NCBI RefSeq assembly: GCF_000311785.1
Contig: NZ_HE978544.1
Location: 160,183-224,182, forward strand
From: Brevibacillus massiliensis
GTDB taxonomy: Bacteria > Bacillota > Bacilli > Brevibacillales > Brevibacillaceae
DNA length: 64,000 bases
Direction: 5' to 3'
The notes under the pieces: generated by a model
The model's input: only the letters and a program-made list of their open reading frames with translations
Databases searched by the model: none
Told to the model about the DNA's origin: nothing
Shown here: positions 35,777 through 44,729 of the stretch, piece by piece
Position numbering within the stretch: the stretch's first letter is position 1
Layout of the letters: each line of letters begins with the position of its first letter
Position numbers and translations under genes: made by a program

Positions 35777-36829
35777 TTACTTACTCAATTCCGGTGTCCA
35801 CTTCGCATCGACCGGCATGACTTCCGCTACATTTACCTTTTTCGGGATCAGTCCGATGCGGTAAAAGACATCTGCCTGCACCTGTTGGGCTTGAATCACT
35901 TCCGGTGAGATTTTCTCCACACCGTACTGGCGGCGCTCAATCGCTCTTGTCATCACCTTTTGATCGATGCCCAGCATCTCAGACAGCAGCTTGATCACTT
36001 CCGGTTTATTTTCGTTTGCCCATTCATCCGATTTTTGGGTTGCTTCCAAAATGGCTTTTACCAATTCCGGGTGTTCCTCAGCAAACTTCACATTGGCGAA
36101 GTAAAAGGTCCGGTTGGGGTACTGGTAGTCAATGCCTTCCGTCAGGTTTACCGTCTGCAGGTCGGTTTCCACCCCGGCAAAGAACGGATCCCAGGAAGCC
36201 AGCGCGTCTACCTGCTTCGTTTCAAACACCGCGCGTCCTTGGGAAGCGTCTTTCACGTATACCCACTCGACATCATCAGCAGTCAACCCCGCTTTTTCCA
36301 ATGCCAGCACCGCCAGATAGTGGTGATTGCCGCCTTTTAGCGCCGCGATTTTCTTGCCTTTCAGATTGGCGATGCTTTTGATCCCGGAGTCTTTGAGAAC
36401 CATGACTCCTACTCCTTCTGGGTTGGGCAAGTCCGCTCCGACGTAAACCAGCGGCTTGTTGCTCGCTTGTGCGAAGATGCCTGGGCCATCCGCCGCATGT
36501 CCGTAGTCGATGCTGCCGGAGAACAATGCTTCAAGCAGCGGACCGCCTGATGCGAATACTTTCCATTCCACCTGATAGCCCTGCTCTTTCAGGCTTTTCT
36601 CCAGCAAGCGGCTCTCTTTTAAAATGTTTAGCGTATTTCCTTTTTGGTAGCCGATCCGAATCACTTTCCCGCTCTTGTCCGCACTGCCTGTTTGCTGGTC
36701 TGTTGAACCGCTCGTTTGCGTGTCCGCCGAACCGCTGTCCGGTTTTCCCACGGAGCCGCACCCAGCCAGCACCAGCATAAGCACCAGGAAAATTGCCGTC
36801 CAACGTCTGATGACTGTGTAGTTGTTCAT
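35777..36829 (-). CDS. ABC importer substrate-binding lipoprotein, SsuA-like
   Basis: A 350-residue lipoprotein with lipobox VLAGC, then a Ser/Thr/Gly/Gln-rich linker (about 40 residues) and a periplasmic-binding fold of the nitrate/sulfonate type (IRIGYQKGNTLNILKES, GSIDYGHAADGPGIFAQA). Start 36829 has GAGGAG about 10 nt upstream. Its role is capture of a small sulfonate- or carboxylate-like compound. The upstream glyoxalase-like gene may process it. Confidence 0.88.
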   Translation of the reverse strand: MNNYTVIRRWTAIFLVLMLVLAGCGSVGKPDSGSADTQTSGSTDQQTGSADKSGKVIRIGYQKGNTLNILKESRLLEKSLKEQGYQVEWKVFASGGPLLEALFSGSIDYGHAADGPGIFAQASNKPLVYVGADLPNPEGVGVMVLKDSGIKSIANLKGKKIAALKGGNHHYLAVLALEKAGLTADDVEWVYVKDASQGRAVFETKQVDALASWDPFFAGVETDLQTVNLTEGIDYQYPNRTFYFANVKFAEEHPELVKAILEATQKSDEWANENKPEVIKLLSEMLGIDQKVMTRAIERRQYGVEKISPEVIQAQQVQADVFYRIGLIPKKVNVAEVMPVDAKWTPELSK

Positions 36830-36907
36830 GTACTGTCCACTCCTCGATTCTCTATTATTCATATGAAAATAGTAGGAATTACGTGTAAAAAAAATGACTT
36901 CCCTTGT

Positions 36908-37723
36908 TTAATCAAGGAACCGGTAGATGCCTCCCAAGACTTTTTGATCTCCCTTGGCAGAGCCCCCCGCGATTCCCGCCAAAAAAGCGCGTTCCCCGCG
37001 TGCGGCAAGCACTTCGGATACAGCTCCGCCAATGCCGATCGGACTTGCAAACACGAGGTTCCCGCCAGGAAGCAAGAGCGGTTGACACCTAGCCTGCAGC
37101 GATTCATCCACATACGCTTCGCCCGGTTTCAAACCAAGCCACTTCGCCCAATTGGCCGCCGTGCTCTCCGCGTCTTTTACTGCAAAAGCGACAAAGGATA
37201 AAGAAAGATCACCAGCCGGATGCGGGGCGATGACTCCTCTGTCTGTCAGATCACTTCTTCTCTCCTCATCGCTCTCGTCCCATTGAATGATAAAGGGAAG
37301 CGGCAATTCCTGATCGGGATGGCCTATATACAGCAACCGCCAGCTCACGACACTTCCATCCGGCCTTCGGCGGCTGAGCGGAACCGGCCCGTTCACTGTC
37401 AGCCCCTGCCGGGCAAAGTATTCGGCATCATGCTCGATTTGCGTTGTCCGAATGGCAATCCGGGCGAATCCTTCCGTATAGGAGTCGTTCACAACCGTCT
37501 CGATTAAACTGTACGCGAGATTGGGCCTCTCCTCGATTAACTTCTTATCATAGGCGCTCAAAAACTCGACATAACTTAAGTCAAAATAGCTAAGGGCATT
37601 GTATGTACCCCTGTTTTCATGGACGCCGCCCTCAACCGCGTGGACTCCTTGCTGCCTGAACAGCTGGACAGCCTCCTTCGGATCATTCACGAAATGAACC
37701 AGATGATCAAATTGAAATCTCAT
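36908..37723 (-). CDS. VOC-superfamily (glyoxalase-like) protein
   Basis: A 271-residue protein with the glyoxalase-like_domain pattern: MRFQFDHLVHFVNDPKEAV at the start, RGTYNALSYFDLSYVEFL near 45 and a second module starting near 165 (LSLSFVAFAVKDAESTAAN). The start at 37723 has GGAGGAG. It is first in the SsuABC-like operon. The family includes metal-dependent lyases and isomerases, but this subgroup is uncharacterised. Confidence 0.82.
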   Translation of the reverse strand: MRFQFDHLVHFVNDPKEAVQLFRQQGVHAVEGGVHENRGTYNALSYFDLSYVEFLSAYDKKLIEERPNLAYSLIETVVNDSYTEGFARIAIRTTQIEHDAEYFARQGLTVNGPVPLSRRRPDGSVVSWRLLYIGHPDQELPLPFIIQWDESDEERRSDLTDRGVIAPHPAGDLSLSFVAFAVKDAESTAANWAKWLGLKPGEAYVDESLQARCQPLLLPGGNLVFASPIGIGGAVSEVLAARGERAFLAGIAGGSAKGDQKVLGGIYRFLD

Positions 37724-37907
37724 GATTTCTCTCCTCCGTTTCACGAATGTTTAATCATATCGCAAAAAGCAAAATCGTATCCGCGGCAAAGCTGCCAACC
37801 AATTCATACTATGTTGGTAGGTTTAATTGGATTTATACTTATTTTAATTCCCTGAAACGTAATGTCAAGCAAAAATACTTCCATAGATCTTCACTCTTTT
37901 GAAAGTG

Positions 37908-38105
37908 GCTAAAACTGCCGGTAACCCTTGGCCAGATCCTGGTGCAGATCATTTCGGCCCAACAAGCCTTTGTTTGGCCAGCGTTACCTCCCGTGTACGG
38001 ATGCTGGAATGACATGCTACAGATATGGGAATTCAAGCGGGCATACTCATCTCGGTCCAATTTGCCGGACAAATGCCATATAAGGTCGCCGGAAGGATGA
38101 ACCCT
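37908..38105 (-). pseudogene. C39-like peptidase remnant
   Basis: The minus strand encodes HPSGDLIWHLSGKLDRDEYA and LNSHIC, then after a gap SIRTREVT-AKQ and, in another frame, GRNDLHQDL. Each piece matches, in order, the intact C39-like protein at 53365-54003 (DRDEYARWSSHIC, SIRTPEVTPPKQ, GRNDQRREI). About 75 residues between the first two pieces are missing. It is the decayed copy of a duplicated gene. Confidence 0.7.
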
Positions 38106-38204
38106 TCGACGATCCCACCACTTCGAAGGCAAAACTATATATCTTTGAAAATCAATTGTGGAAGGTGGAGAAAGGAAGTCGCCAATTCGCTGATGAAACC
38201 CAGA

Positions 38205-38846
38205 TCATATAAGATACTGATAATTTTCCTCAATGGTTTTCCTCACATTGGCGACATGGTGCTTCATAGCTTCTTCTGCACCTAAAGCGTCCCGCTCTTT
38301 CAATGCCTGGTAGATATTCTTATGTTCCTGTAACGACTTTTCGTTTCTTCCAGGTACTAAAATGGTTCGAAAATGATACCGAATCAGCTGCGTTTTGATC
38401 ATGTTCACCATCTTCACGGCTTGAATATTTTTAGCAAGCTTATAAATCGTATCGTGAAACTCGATATTTAACTTGGTGTATTCGTCGTAATTGTTTTCAC
38501 ACAGGTAATTTTCCATTTTAGACAAAATTTGCTCCAGATGGTTTAGATCATCCTCCAAAAAGTTCGGAACTGCCGAACGGATAATTAATCCCTCCAACAC
38601 TTCCCTGATTTCAAGATAGTTTTTCACTTCTTCTATCGTAAACGACTTAATCGTAGCACCTTTATTGTTTTCTATAATAACTAAATTCTCCTGTTCCAAT
38701 TTCAGCAAGGCGGTTTTGACCGTATTGCGGCTGACGCCAATGATTTCCGAAAGCTGACTTTCCACTAGTTTTTGAGAAGGTCTGTAAGTACCATTCAGTA
38801 TTCTTTCCTTAATAAACTGGTATGCAAATTCCATTTGACGACTCAT
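38205..38846 (-). CDS. GntR-family regulator, FCD type (copy 1 flanking the aromatic cluster)
   Basis: A 213-residue repressor with winged helix SEIIGVSRNTVKTALLKLEQ (residues about 32-51) and an FCD ligand-binding domain. It is a clear paralogue of the regulator at 46682-47323 (shared NYLEIREVLEGL and YRTILVPGR-type blocks). It lies after the TRAP transporter genes and their terminator, so it is transcribed separately. Base composition is more A+T-rich than the catabolic genes to its left. GAGGGGGG precedes the ATG. Confidence 0.88.
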   Translation of the reverse strand: MSRQMEFAYQFIKERILNGTYRPSQKLVESQLSEIIGVSRNTVKTALLKLEQENLVIIENNKGATIKSFTIEEVKNYLEIREVLEGLIIRSAVPNFLEDDLNHLEQILSKMENYLCENNYDEYTKLNIEFHDTIYKLAKNIQAVKMVNMIKTQLIRYHFRTILVPGRNEKSLQEHKNIYQALKERDALGAEEAMKHHVANVRKTIEENYQYLI

Positions 38847-39008
38847 GGGAAAAATCCCCCCTCAAATAGATTGACAACATTATTTTCAACATTAATTTAA
38901 CACAATTTTGATTTACATTCATTCTAAATTGTCAGATCATGGTTATCAAATTCAGGCATCGAAATAATGCAGTTTCATGTAGATAGCGACCATCTTGACG
39001 TACCCAAA

Positions 39009-39036
39009 GTAAAAACCCCCGTAAGACGAGGGTTTC
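39009..39036 (-). terminator. Terminator of the aromatic cluster
   Basis: On the minus strand AAACCCTCG-5-CGGGGGTTT is followed by TTAC. It lies about 35 nt after the dctM stop and ends the long catabolic operon. Confidence 0.8.
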
Positions 39037-39071
39037 TCACTAAGGCATTCATCTGGTAACAGGGACACATG

Positions 39072-40346
39072 TTAACCAAATAGATTAGGTATCAAAAGTG
39101 TGATACTAGGCACATATGTGATGATGAGCAGCATCAAATATGCAACGAAAATAAAAGGGATTAACGTCCGCGCTAAGGTCTCCATCCGAATGCCTCCTAT
39201 AGATGTAGCAATAAATAGAGCCGTACCTACGGGAGGGGTTATTAATCCAATGGTCAGGTTAATGGAAACAATAATGCCGAAATGCACAGGATCTATCCCT
39301 AGGTTCATGGCTACCGGCAACAAAATCGGTACCAGAATAATCATCGCCGGAATTCCGTCAATGAACATTCCCGTGATAAACAAAATAATATTTAGAAGCA
39401 GCAAAAAGATGATCGGATTGTCGGAGATATTAACCAAGAATTCCGCAACTTCGTTCGGAACTCTTTCAAAGGCGAGAACCCAACTCGACAGCCCCGCCAT
39501 GGAAAAGATAAAGGTGACGATAGCCGTATTCATCGCGGTGTTAAGCAATATCTTGGGAAGTTCCTTTAGTTTCAATTCGCGATATATGAAAAATCCCACG
39601 ATAAAGGCCACAAGTGCAGCTGCAGCCGCAGATTCGGTAGCCGTAAACACCCCTGAAAGTATGCCGATCAAAATAATAATCGGAATGATTAATGCGGGAA
39701 ATACGGATAAAAAAGCCTCCCGGATCTTTCCGACCGTTGCCCTTTCTGATTTTGGAAAGTTTTCCCTTATCGATGCAATGTAAATCAAAATCATAATGCC
39801 AACTGCTAATAAAATACCAGGAATGATCCCGGCCAAGAACATCTTTGTAATCGATGTTTCGCTGATCACTCCATAAATGATAAAGACCAAACTGGGCGGA
39901 ATGATAGGTCCGAGAAGCGCCGATGACACGGTAAGGGCCGAACTGAATTCTTTCTTATAGCCTTCTTTCTCCATGGCTGGTACCATGACTCTGCTCATCA
40001 TGGCTGTTTGAGCATTTGCAGATCCCAATATCGAGGCCAGGAACACATTGGTGGCAACATTCACATAAGCGAGTCCACCGCGGAAGTGCCCAATGACCAC
40101 ATTGGCAAATCGGATAAGACGAGTGGTAATTCCCCCAGAATTCATCAGTTCCCCAACAAATACAAACAACGGAATAGCCAGCAGCCCAAAATTTTGCACG
40201 CCTTGAAAAATTCGTAGAGGGGCTGTCCCAAAAAGCTCAAAATTTGAACTGGAGAAAATATATGCGACGGAACTTATTCCCATTACGAAAGCGATCGGCA
40301 CGCCTAATAGAAGCAACAAAATAAAAGCAAGCGACATAATTAGCAT
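39072..40346 (-). CDS. dctM: TRAP transporter large permease, DctM
   Basis: A 424-residue membrane protein of the TRAP large subunit with about 12 helices. It begins MSLAFILLLLLGVPIAFVMG and contains the family block PLFVFVGELMNSGGITTRLI near 70-90 and ANAQTAMMSRVMVPAMEKEG near 120. It uses a sodium gradient to import an organic acid delivered by DctP. It is coupled to dctQ and ends the operon. Confidence 0.93.
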   Translation of the reverse strand: MLIMSLAFILLLLLGVPIAFVMGISSVAYIFSSSNFELFGTAPLRIFQGVQNFGLLAIPLFVFVGELMNSGGITTRLIRFANVVIGHFRGGLAYVNVATNVFLASILGSANAQTAMMSRVMVPAMEKEGYKKEFSSALTVSSALLGPIIPPSLVFIIYGVISETSITKMFLAGIIPGILLAVGIMILIYIASIRENFPKSERATVGKIREAFLSVFPALIIPIIILIGILSGVFTATESAAAAALVAFIVGFFIYRELKLKELPKILLNTAMNTAIVTFIFSMAGLSSWVLAFERVPNEVAEFLVNISDNPIIFLLLLNIILFITGMFIDGIPAMIILVPILLPVAMNLGIDPVHFGIIVSINLTIGLITPPVGTALFIATSIGGIRMETLARTLIPFIFVAYLMLLIITYVPSITLLIPNLFG

Positions 40347-40868
40347 TTAGAACATCTCCTCTTCCCATTTAAAATCCGAAGAGTTCCTAAATAAAATTTG
40401 AAGTATGTTATGGATAGTAAAAATCATCGTGATGATCATGGATACCGGCACAATGGAATAGGGAATCCATGCCGGGATTTGCAGAGCAGAAGTCTTGATT
40501 TGAAGCACATTGGGAGATGTCACCCATTGGTAACCATATATTACAAAGAAAAGCGAAAAGAGGAAAATAAACAGCTGAATAAACAATTGCGCCCCCTTCT
40601 CGAACTTTCCGAGTTTCTCCAACAAGATGGTGACAGCCACCATGGAATGATGTTTGATACTTAGGCTCGCTCCTAAAAAGGTTATCCAAGCCAAAAGGAA
40701 CAAAGCAATCTCTTGCGTCCCAATAATGGGCAGCTTCAATACATACCGGAACAAAACCGCCAAGTTCAGGTCGAGGATGAGAACCCCGACGCTGAACTGG
40801 AGGATAACAACAATCATGCGATCCAGAAAATTGCTTATATTCTGTATAAAGATAGCAACTGATCTCAT
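40347..40868 (-). CDS. dctQ: TRAP transporter small permease, DctQ
   Basis: A 173-residue four-helix subunit with the usual W and Q landmarks (LPIIGTQEIALFLLAWITFLG near 50, LGASLSIKHHSMVAV near 70). Its stop abuts the dctM start. AGAGGG lies upstream of the ATG. It works with DctM and DctP. Confidence 0.9.
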   Translation of the reverse strand: MRSVAIFIQNISNFLDRMIVVILQFSVGVLILDLNLAVLFRYVLKLPIIGTQEIALFLLAWITFLGASLSIKHHSMVAVTILLEKLGKFEKGAQLFIQLFIFLFSLFFVIYGYQWVTSPNVLQIKTSALQIPAWIPYSIVPVSMIITMIFTIHNILQILFRNSSDFKWEEEMF

Positions 40869-40906
40869 ATTGTTAACCCTCTCCTACGAAGAATATCGGT
40901 TGGACT

Positions 40907-41968
40907 TCACTGCTTCCCTAATTCCTCGGCTTTTTCTACAAACGCTTTGATTTTTTCATCGCCATTCGTGTATTTATCGTAGAAATGAGCAATTTTACGT
41001 TGACCCTCGTCATTCATTTTCAGCGTTCCGATGGTCACGCCGCCCTGTTTCATCAAATCAAGGCTTTGATTTTCAATTCCAGTGATCAATTCAACATTAC
41101 TTTTTCTTGCAAGCTCAAATGCATCCTTTATCAGCTCTTGATCATCCGCCGACAATTTATTCCACACTGCTTCACTAACCAGACCGGATGAAGTAAATGC
41201 CATGTGTTTCGTTTGTGTATAATACTTTCCGATTTCGTGGTATTTGCCGTTTACGATGCTGGTGGGACCCGAATCAATCACGTTAATAACCCCGGTTTGG
41301 AAAGCGCTGTAGATTTCCGTCAAATCAATTGGCGTAGGGTTGGCTCCAAACGTTTGCCAAAAGTCAACGATTGCTGGACTCGGTGTAACACGAATGTTTG
41401 TCCCTTTCAAATCGTCCAAACTTTCAATTAGTGAGTCTTTTGACAAGACATCCCGCATTTCGATGACGAGGTAGCCCAGAGAAACGACTCCCGCATCTGG
41501 CAAGGTATCGAATAGTGCTTTCGCCTCTTCTGTATTCCCCATCTCATAGGCTGCTTGCGCATTGGGAATCAGGAAAGGCATGAACCAGGCATTGAAACTG
41601 CTGGAGTGATTGGCTAATTCACCAGATATGACGATTCCCATGTCTAGAGAACCAGACTTTAGTTGGTTCATTACTTCCGCATCCGTCCCCAGCGTAGACT
41701 CAGGATAGAATTGCACTTCAATTCGTCCGTTGGATTTCTCCTCCAATTCCTTTTTAAACACTTCCATGGTTTTATAGTGGATATGGCTTTGTCCTCCACT
41801 GAAGGCTACTTTAAATTTGCGCTTTTCCTGCGTGTGATTGCCATTGTCCGCGCCTGACATGTTTTGACTTTGCTTGTTCCCTGTGGAGTCCGGTTTGCCG
41901 CCACAAGCCCCTAGAATCAGTGACAAAAGCAATACCAGCACACCAAAAAGCAGTTTTTTTCTCCTCAT
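40907..41968 (-). CDS. dctP: TRAP transporter substrate-binding lipoprotein, DctP
   Basis: A 353-residue binding protein with a lipobox ILGAC near residue 22, then the DctP fold (FKVAFSGGQSHIHYKTMEVF, GRIEVQFYPESTLG). Start 41968 gives the shortest signal peptide and is preferred; an ATG at 42001 is possible. It probably binds an aromatic or related carboxylate, since the other operon genes degrade one (inference). Confidence 0.9.
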   Translation of the reverse strand: MRRKKLLFGVLVLLLSLILGACGGKPDSTGNKQSQNMSGADNGNHTQEKRKFKVAFSGGQSHIHYKTMEVFKKELEEKSNGRIEVQFYPESTLGTDAEVMNQLKSGSLDMGIVISGELANHSSSFNAWFMPFLIPNAQAAYEMGNTEEAKALFDTLPDAGVVSLGYLVIEMRDVLSKDSLIESLDDLKGTNIRVTPSPAIVDFWQTFGANPTPIDLTEIYSAFQTGVINVIDSGPTSIVNGKYHEIGKYYTQTKHMAFTSSGLVSEAVWNKLSADDQELIKDAFELARKSNVELITGIENQSLDLMKQGGVTIGTLKMNDEGQRKIAHFYDKYTNGDEKIKAFVEKAEELGKQ

Positions 41969-42007
41969 ATTGCCACCATTCCTTTTTATAACGTTCAGCA
42001 TCGTTTT

Positions 42008-43225
42008 TTATTTCCTTATCATTCCATGGGGATCGATGACGAATTTCTTCGCTGCGCCTTTGTCAAAATCCGCGTATGCCTGAGGTGCTTCGTCCAGTGA
42101 AATCAAAGTCGCATTCACTGCTTTGGCAATCTGTGCCTTGCCATGCAGAATCGACATCATCAGTTCCCGATGATATCTCATCACGGGCGTTTGCCCGGTC
42201 ACAAATGTATGGGCTTTTGCCCAACCCAATCCCAACCGAACCTTAAGCGTGCCCACTTTGGCATCTTCGTCGACAGCCCCAGGATCCCCCGTCACATAGA
42301 GTCCCGGGATACCCAATCGCCCCCCTGCCCGAGTAACCGTCATAATCGTATTCAAAACGGTAGCCGGCGCTTCGGTATGATCAGGACCATGCCCGTGCGC
42401 TTCAAACCCTACGCAGTCAATGGCTGCGTCCACCTCCGGCACCCCGAGAATTTGTTCGATCTGTTCTGCTGGATTGTCGTGCAGGCTCAAATCAACAGTC
42501 TCGCAGCCAAAACTTTTTGCCTGCTTTAATCGCTCCGCATTCAAATCTCCTACGATGACGACCGCAGCGCCCAAGAGCTGTGCCGAATGCGCTGCCGCCA
42601 ATCCTACCGGACCCGCACCCGCCACGTAAACAGTAGACCCTGGCCTGACCCCCGCCGAGACCGCTCCGTGATAGCCGGTTGGGAAGATATCGGAGAGCAT
42701 CGTCAAATCTAGAATTTTCTCCATGGCCTGATCTTTATCCGGAAACTTCAGCAACTGAAAATCGGCGTATGGAACCATGACATACTCGGCCTGGCCGCCA
42801 ACCCAGCCGCCCATGTCCACATATCCGTATGCTCCCCCTGCTCGGTCCGGATTGACATTTTCGCAAATATGGGTCTGTTGTTCCTTACAGGACCGACAAC
42901 GGCCACATGCAATGTTGAACGGGACGGAAACCAGATCCCCCTTTTGAAGAAATTCCACATCCCTGCCAACCTCGATAACTTCTCCGGTGATCTCGTGCCC
43001 CAGCACAAGTCCTCCCGGCGCTGTAGTCCGGCCACGCACCATGTGCTGGTCGCTGCCGCAAATATTGGTTGTCACGACTTTAAGAATGACCCCATGATCG
43101 CACTTCCGTCCGACATTTTTGGGATGTACTCCAGGCCCGTCCTTCAACACCAATTCCGGAAAATCGATCTGCTTCACGGCCACACGTCCCAGTTCTACGT
43201 ACACAACCCCTCTGTTACCTGCCAT
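42008..43225 (-). CDS. fdhA: Glutathione-independent formaldehyde dehydrogenase
   Basis: A 405-residue zinc-dependent medium-chain dehydrogenase closely resembling Pseudomonas FdhA: MAGNRGVVY at the start, NICGSDQHMVRGRTTAP and LGHEITGEVIEVG with the catalytic zinc ligands, a structural zinc cluster with four cysteines near 108-122, AYGYVDMGGWVGGQAEY, and the dinucleotide motif VAGAGPVGLAAA near 200. It oxidises formaldehyde to formate with NAD+. In an aromatic operon it would dispose of formaldehyde released by O-demethylation, which hints at a methoxylated substrate (inference). AAGGAGG precedes the ATG. Confidence 0.88.
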   Translation of the reverse strand: MAGNRGVVYVELGRVAVKQIDFPELVLKDGPGVHPKNVGRKCDHGVILKVVTTNICGSDQHMVRGRTTAPGGLVLGHEITGEVIEVGRDVEFLQKGDLVSVPFNIACGRCRSCKEQQTHICENVNPDRAGGAYGYVDMGGWVGGQAEYVMVPYADFQLLKFPDKDQAMEKILDLTMLSDIFPTGYHGAVSAGVRPGSTVYVAGAGPVGLAAAHSAQLLGAAVVIVGDLNAERLKQAKSFGCETVDLSLHDNPAEQIEQILGVPEVDAAIDCVGFEAHGHGPDHTEAPATVLNTIMTVTRAGGRLGIPGLYVTGDPGAVDEDAKVGTLKVRLGLGWAKAHTFVTGQTPVMRYHRELMMSILHGKAQIAKAVNATLISLDEAPQAYADFDKGAAKKFVIDPHGMIRK

Positions 43226-43282
43226 TACCCTTCCTCCTTTTCCTCATCTAAAAGTATTGAAAGAACCTATAAGTTTGAAAAA

Positions 43283-43984
43283 TCAACCTCTTCTTACAAC
43301 GGACAGACTATCGTAGTACGCCACGTTTTCTTTACCCAGCACCTCACGCAATCCATAGAAATCAAGACTTACCTCCCCTCTGGCGATTTTGGCTTTCGTC
43401 TGCTCTTCCTTATCTAATCTTTGCAGCGATGAGACGAGGGCTGTTTGCAGATCGTCCTGATGGACAACCACTACTCCGTCATCGTCGGCCAAAACCAGGT
43501 CTCCGGGGTTTACCGCAGCGCCTCCGCATATAGCAGGGGCATTCACCCATCCCCCTTTGGATTTGGTCGTGCCCTGGGGCGAGATCGCTTTTGTCCAGAT
43601 CGGGAACCCAAGCTCGCGGATTTGAGCGACATCGCGGATTCCGGCATCAATAACCACCCCTTGTACACCGCGCTTTTGCAGCGCCGTGACAATCAGCTCA
43701 CCGATCATACCGGAAGTGCTGTTTCCGATGGTCGTGACTACAAGAACGTCACCCGGTTGACATACTTCGACCGCAGCATGGATCATCAAGTTATCTTCTG
43801 CGTAACAAACGGCGGTTACAGCCGGGCCGCAAATGAAAGTATTCGGGATGATCGGCTTGATCTCGTTATGTACAAGCCCGATCTTCCCCTGAGCCTCATA
43901 CACCGTTGATACACTCAACTTCTGGAATTGCTCGATGACTTTCTTATCCGGTCGTGAAATATTCTTGACAACATACTTTTGCAT
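43283..43984 (-). CDS. galC: 4-carboxy-4-hydroxy-2-oxoadipate aldolase (RraA-like, GalC/LigK type)
   Basis: A 233-residue RraA-fold protein. Characteristic pieces are SVSTVYEAQGKIGLV near 28, GELIVTALQKRGVQGVVID near 95 and the metal/substrate residues R-D in DAGIRDVAQIRELG. LVLADDDGVVVV follows near 185. In the protocatechuate-4,5 and gallate pathways this aldolase splits 4-carboxy-4-hydroxy-2-oxoadipate into pyruvate and oxaloacetate. Its start overlaps the galB-like gene's stop, and GalB makes its substrate, which supports the call. RraA-type RNase E inhibitors are unlikely in this setting. Confidence 0.85.
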   Translation of the reverse strand: MQKYVVKNISRPDKKVIEQFQKLSVSTVYEAQGKIGLVHNEIKPIIPNTFICGPAVTAVCYAEDNLMIHAAVEVCQPGDVLVVTTIGNSTSGMIGELIVTALQKRGVQGVVIDAGIRDVAQIRELGFPIWTKAISPQGTTKSKGGWVNAPAICGGAAVNPGDLVLADDDGVVVVHQDDLQTALVSSLQRLDKEEQTKAKIARGEVSLDFYGLREVLGKENVAYYDSLSVVRRG

Positions 43985-44715
43985 TAGACAAATTCACTCC
44001 CCACGTAAGGAAAGGTTCTGCTGAACGCTTCCGCGTATTTGTATTCCTTTCTGCCGGAGCATCTTCTGGCGTGATTTCCCCGAAGTTTGGCCTTCCATCC
44101 GTAATATTCGATCAAATGTTGCTGTGCTTTGAAACACTTCATGGCTGCTTCCTTATGCTCATACGTTTCCGTGATGTCGATGATCAGGTCCGGTTTGAAA
44201 TCGCTGATTTCTGACTGATGAGGCTCAAAGCCAAACAATCGGGTCTGCTTGACGGATGGGTACCCTTCGATCCGTACACCATTCGACGTAGACTGGACGC
44301 TTGCGTCAAACACGTATTTGAAAACTGTTTCGTGATCCGGGTTGAAAGCATCCCGGGGACCATGCGAGAGGATGTGGTGCGGTCGGACTTCCCTAATCTT
44401 TTTGACCAATCGCTCCATCCGTTCCGGGGTAATCTCCATGAAATAGTCTTCATAATCCCAAATCTCGTAATTCTTTACGCCAAGACACATGGCCGCCGCT
44501 TCAATCTCCTCTTGGCGGACAGTTTTCACATTGTCCATGGTTTGACCCTCGACATTCCAAAGGTCATTGGATTCCCCTCTTGCCCCGTAACTTAAGATAA
44601 CAAGGGAGACATTGGCGCCATGTTTTATATACTTGGCGATGGTTCCCCCCGCCCTCCATACAAAATCTGCCGCATGTGCGCTAACCACCATCAAGTTCAC
44701 GTTTTTGTCGATCAT
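43984..44715 (-). CDS. galB: 4-oxalomesaconate hydratase (GalB, PIG-L/LmbE fold)
   Basis: A 243-residue zinc-dependent PIG-L-fold protein that shares the unusual start of P. putida GalB (LMVVSAHAADFVWRAGGTIA), then GARGESNDLW and the block HILSHGPRDAFNPDHETVF with metal-binding His/Asp. GalB hydrates 4-oxalomesaconate to 4-carboxy-4-hydroxy-2-oxoadipate. It directly precedes the aldolase gene, with overlapping stop and start. AAGGAG precedes the ATG. A deacetylase role is less likely given the match and context. Confidence 0.85.
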   Translation of the reverse strand: MIDKNVNLMVVSAHAADFVWRAGGTIAKYIKHGANVSLVILSYGARGESNDLWNVEGQTMDNVKTVRQEEIEAAAMCLGVKNYEIWDYEDYFMEITPERMERLVKKIREVRPHHILSHGPRDAFNPDHETVFKYVFDASVQSTSNGVRIEGYPSVKQTRLFGFEPHQSEISDFKPDLIIDITETYEHKEAAMKCFKAQQHLIEYYGWKAKLRGNHARRCSGRKEYKYAEAFSRTFPYVGSEFV

Positions 44716-44729
44716 GTTTCTCCTTCTCC

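Noticed and set aside
43283-43984. RraA-type ribonuclease inhibitor as the identity of the galC gene
   Set aside because: Coupling to galB and the aromatic operon favour the aldolase; Gram-positive RNase E inhibition is unlikely.
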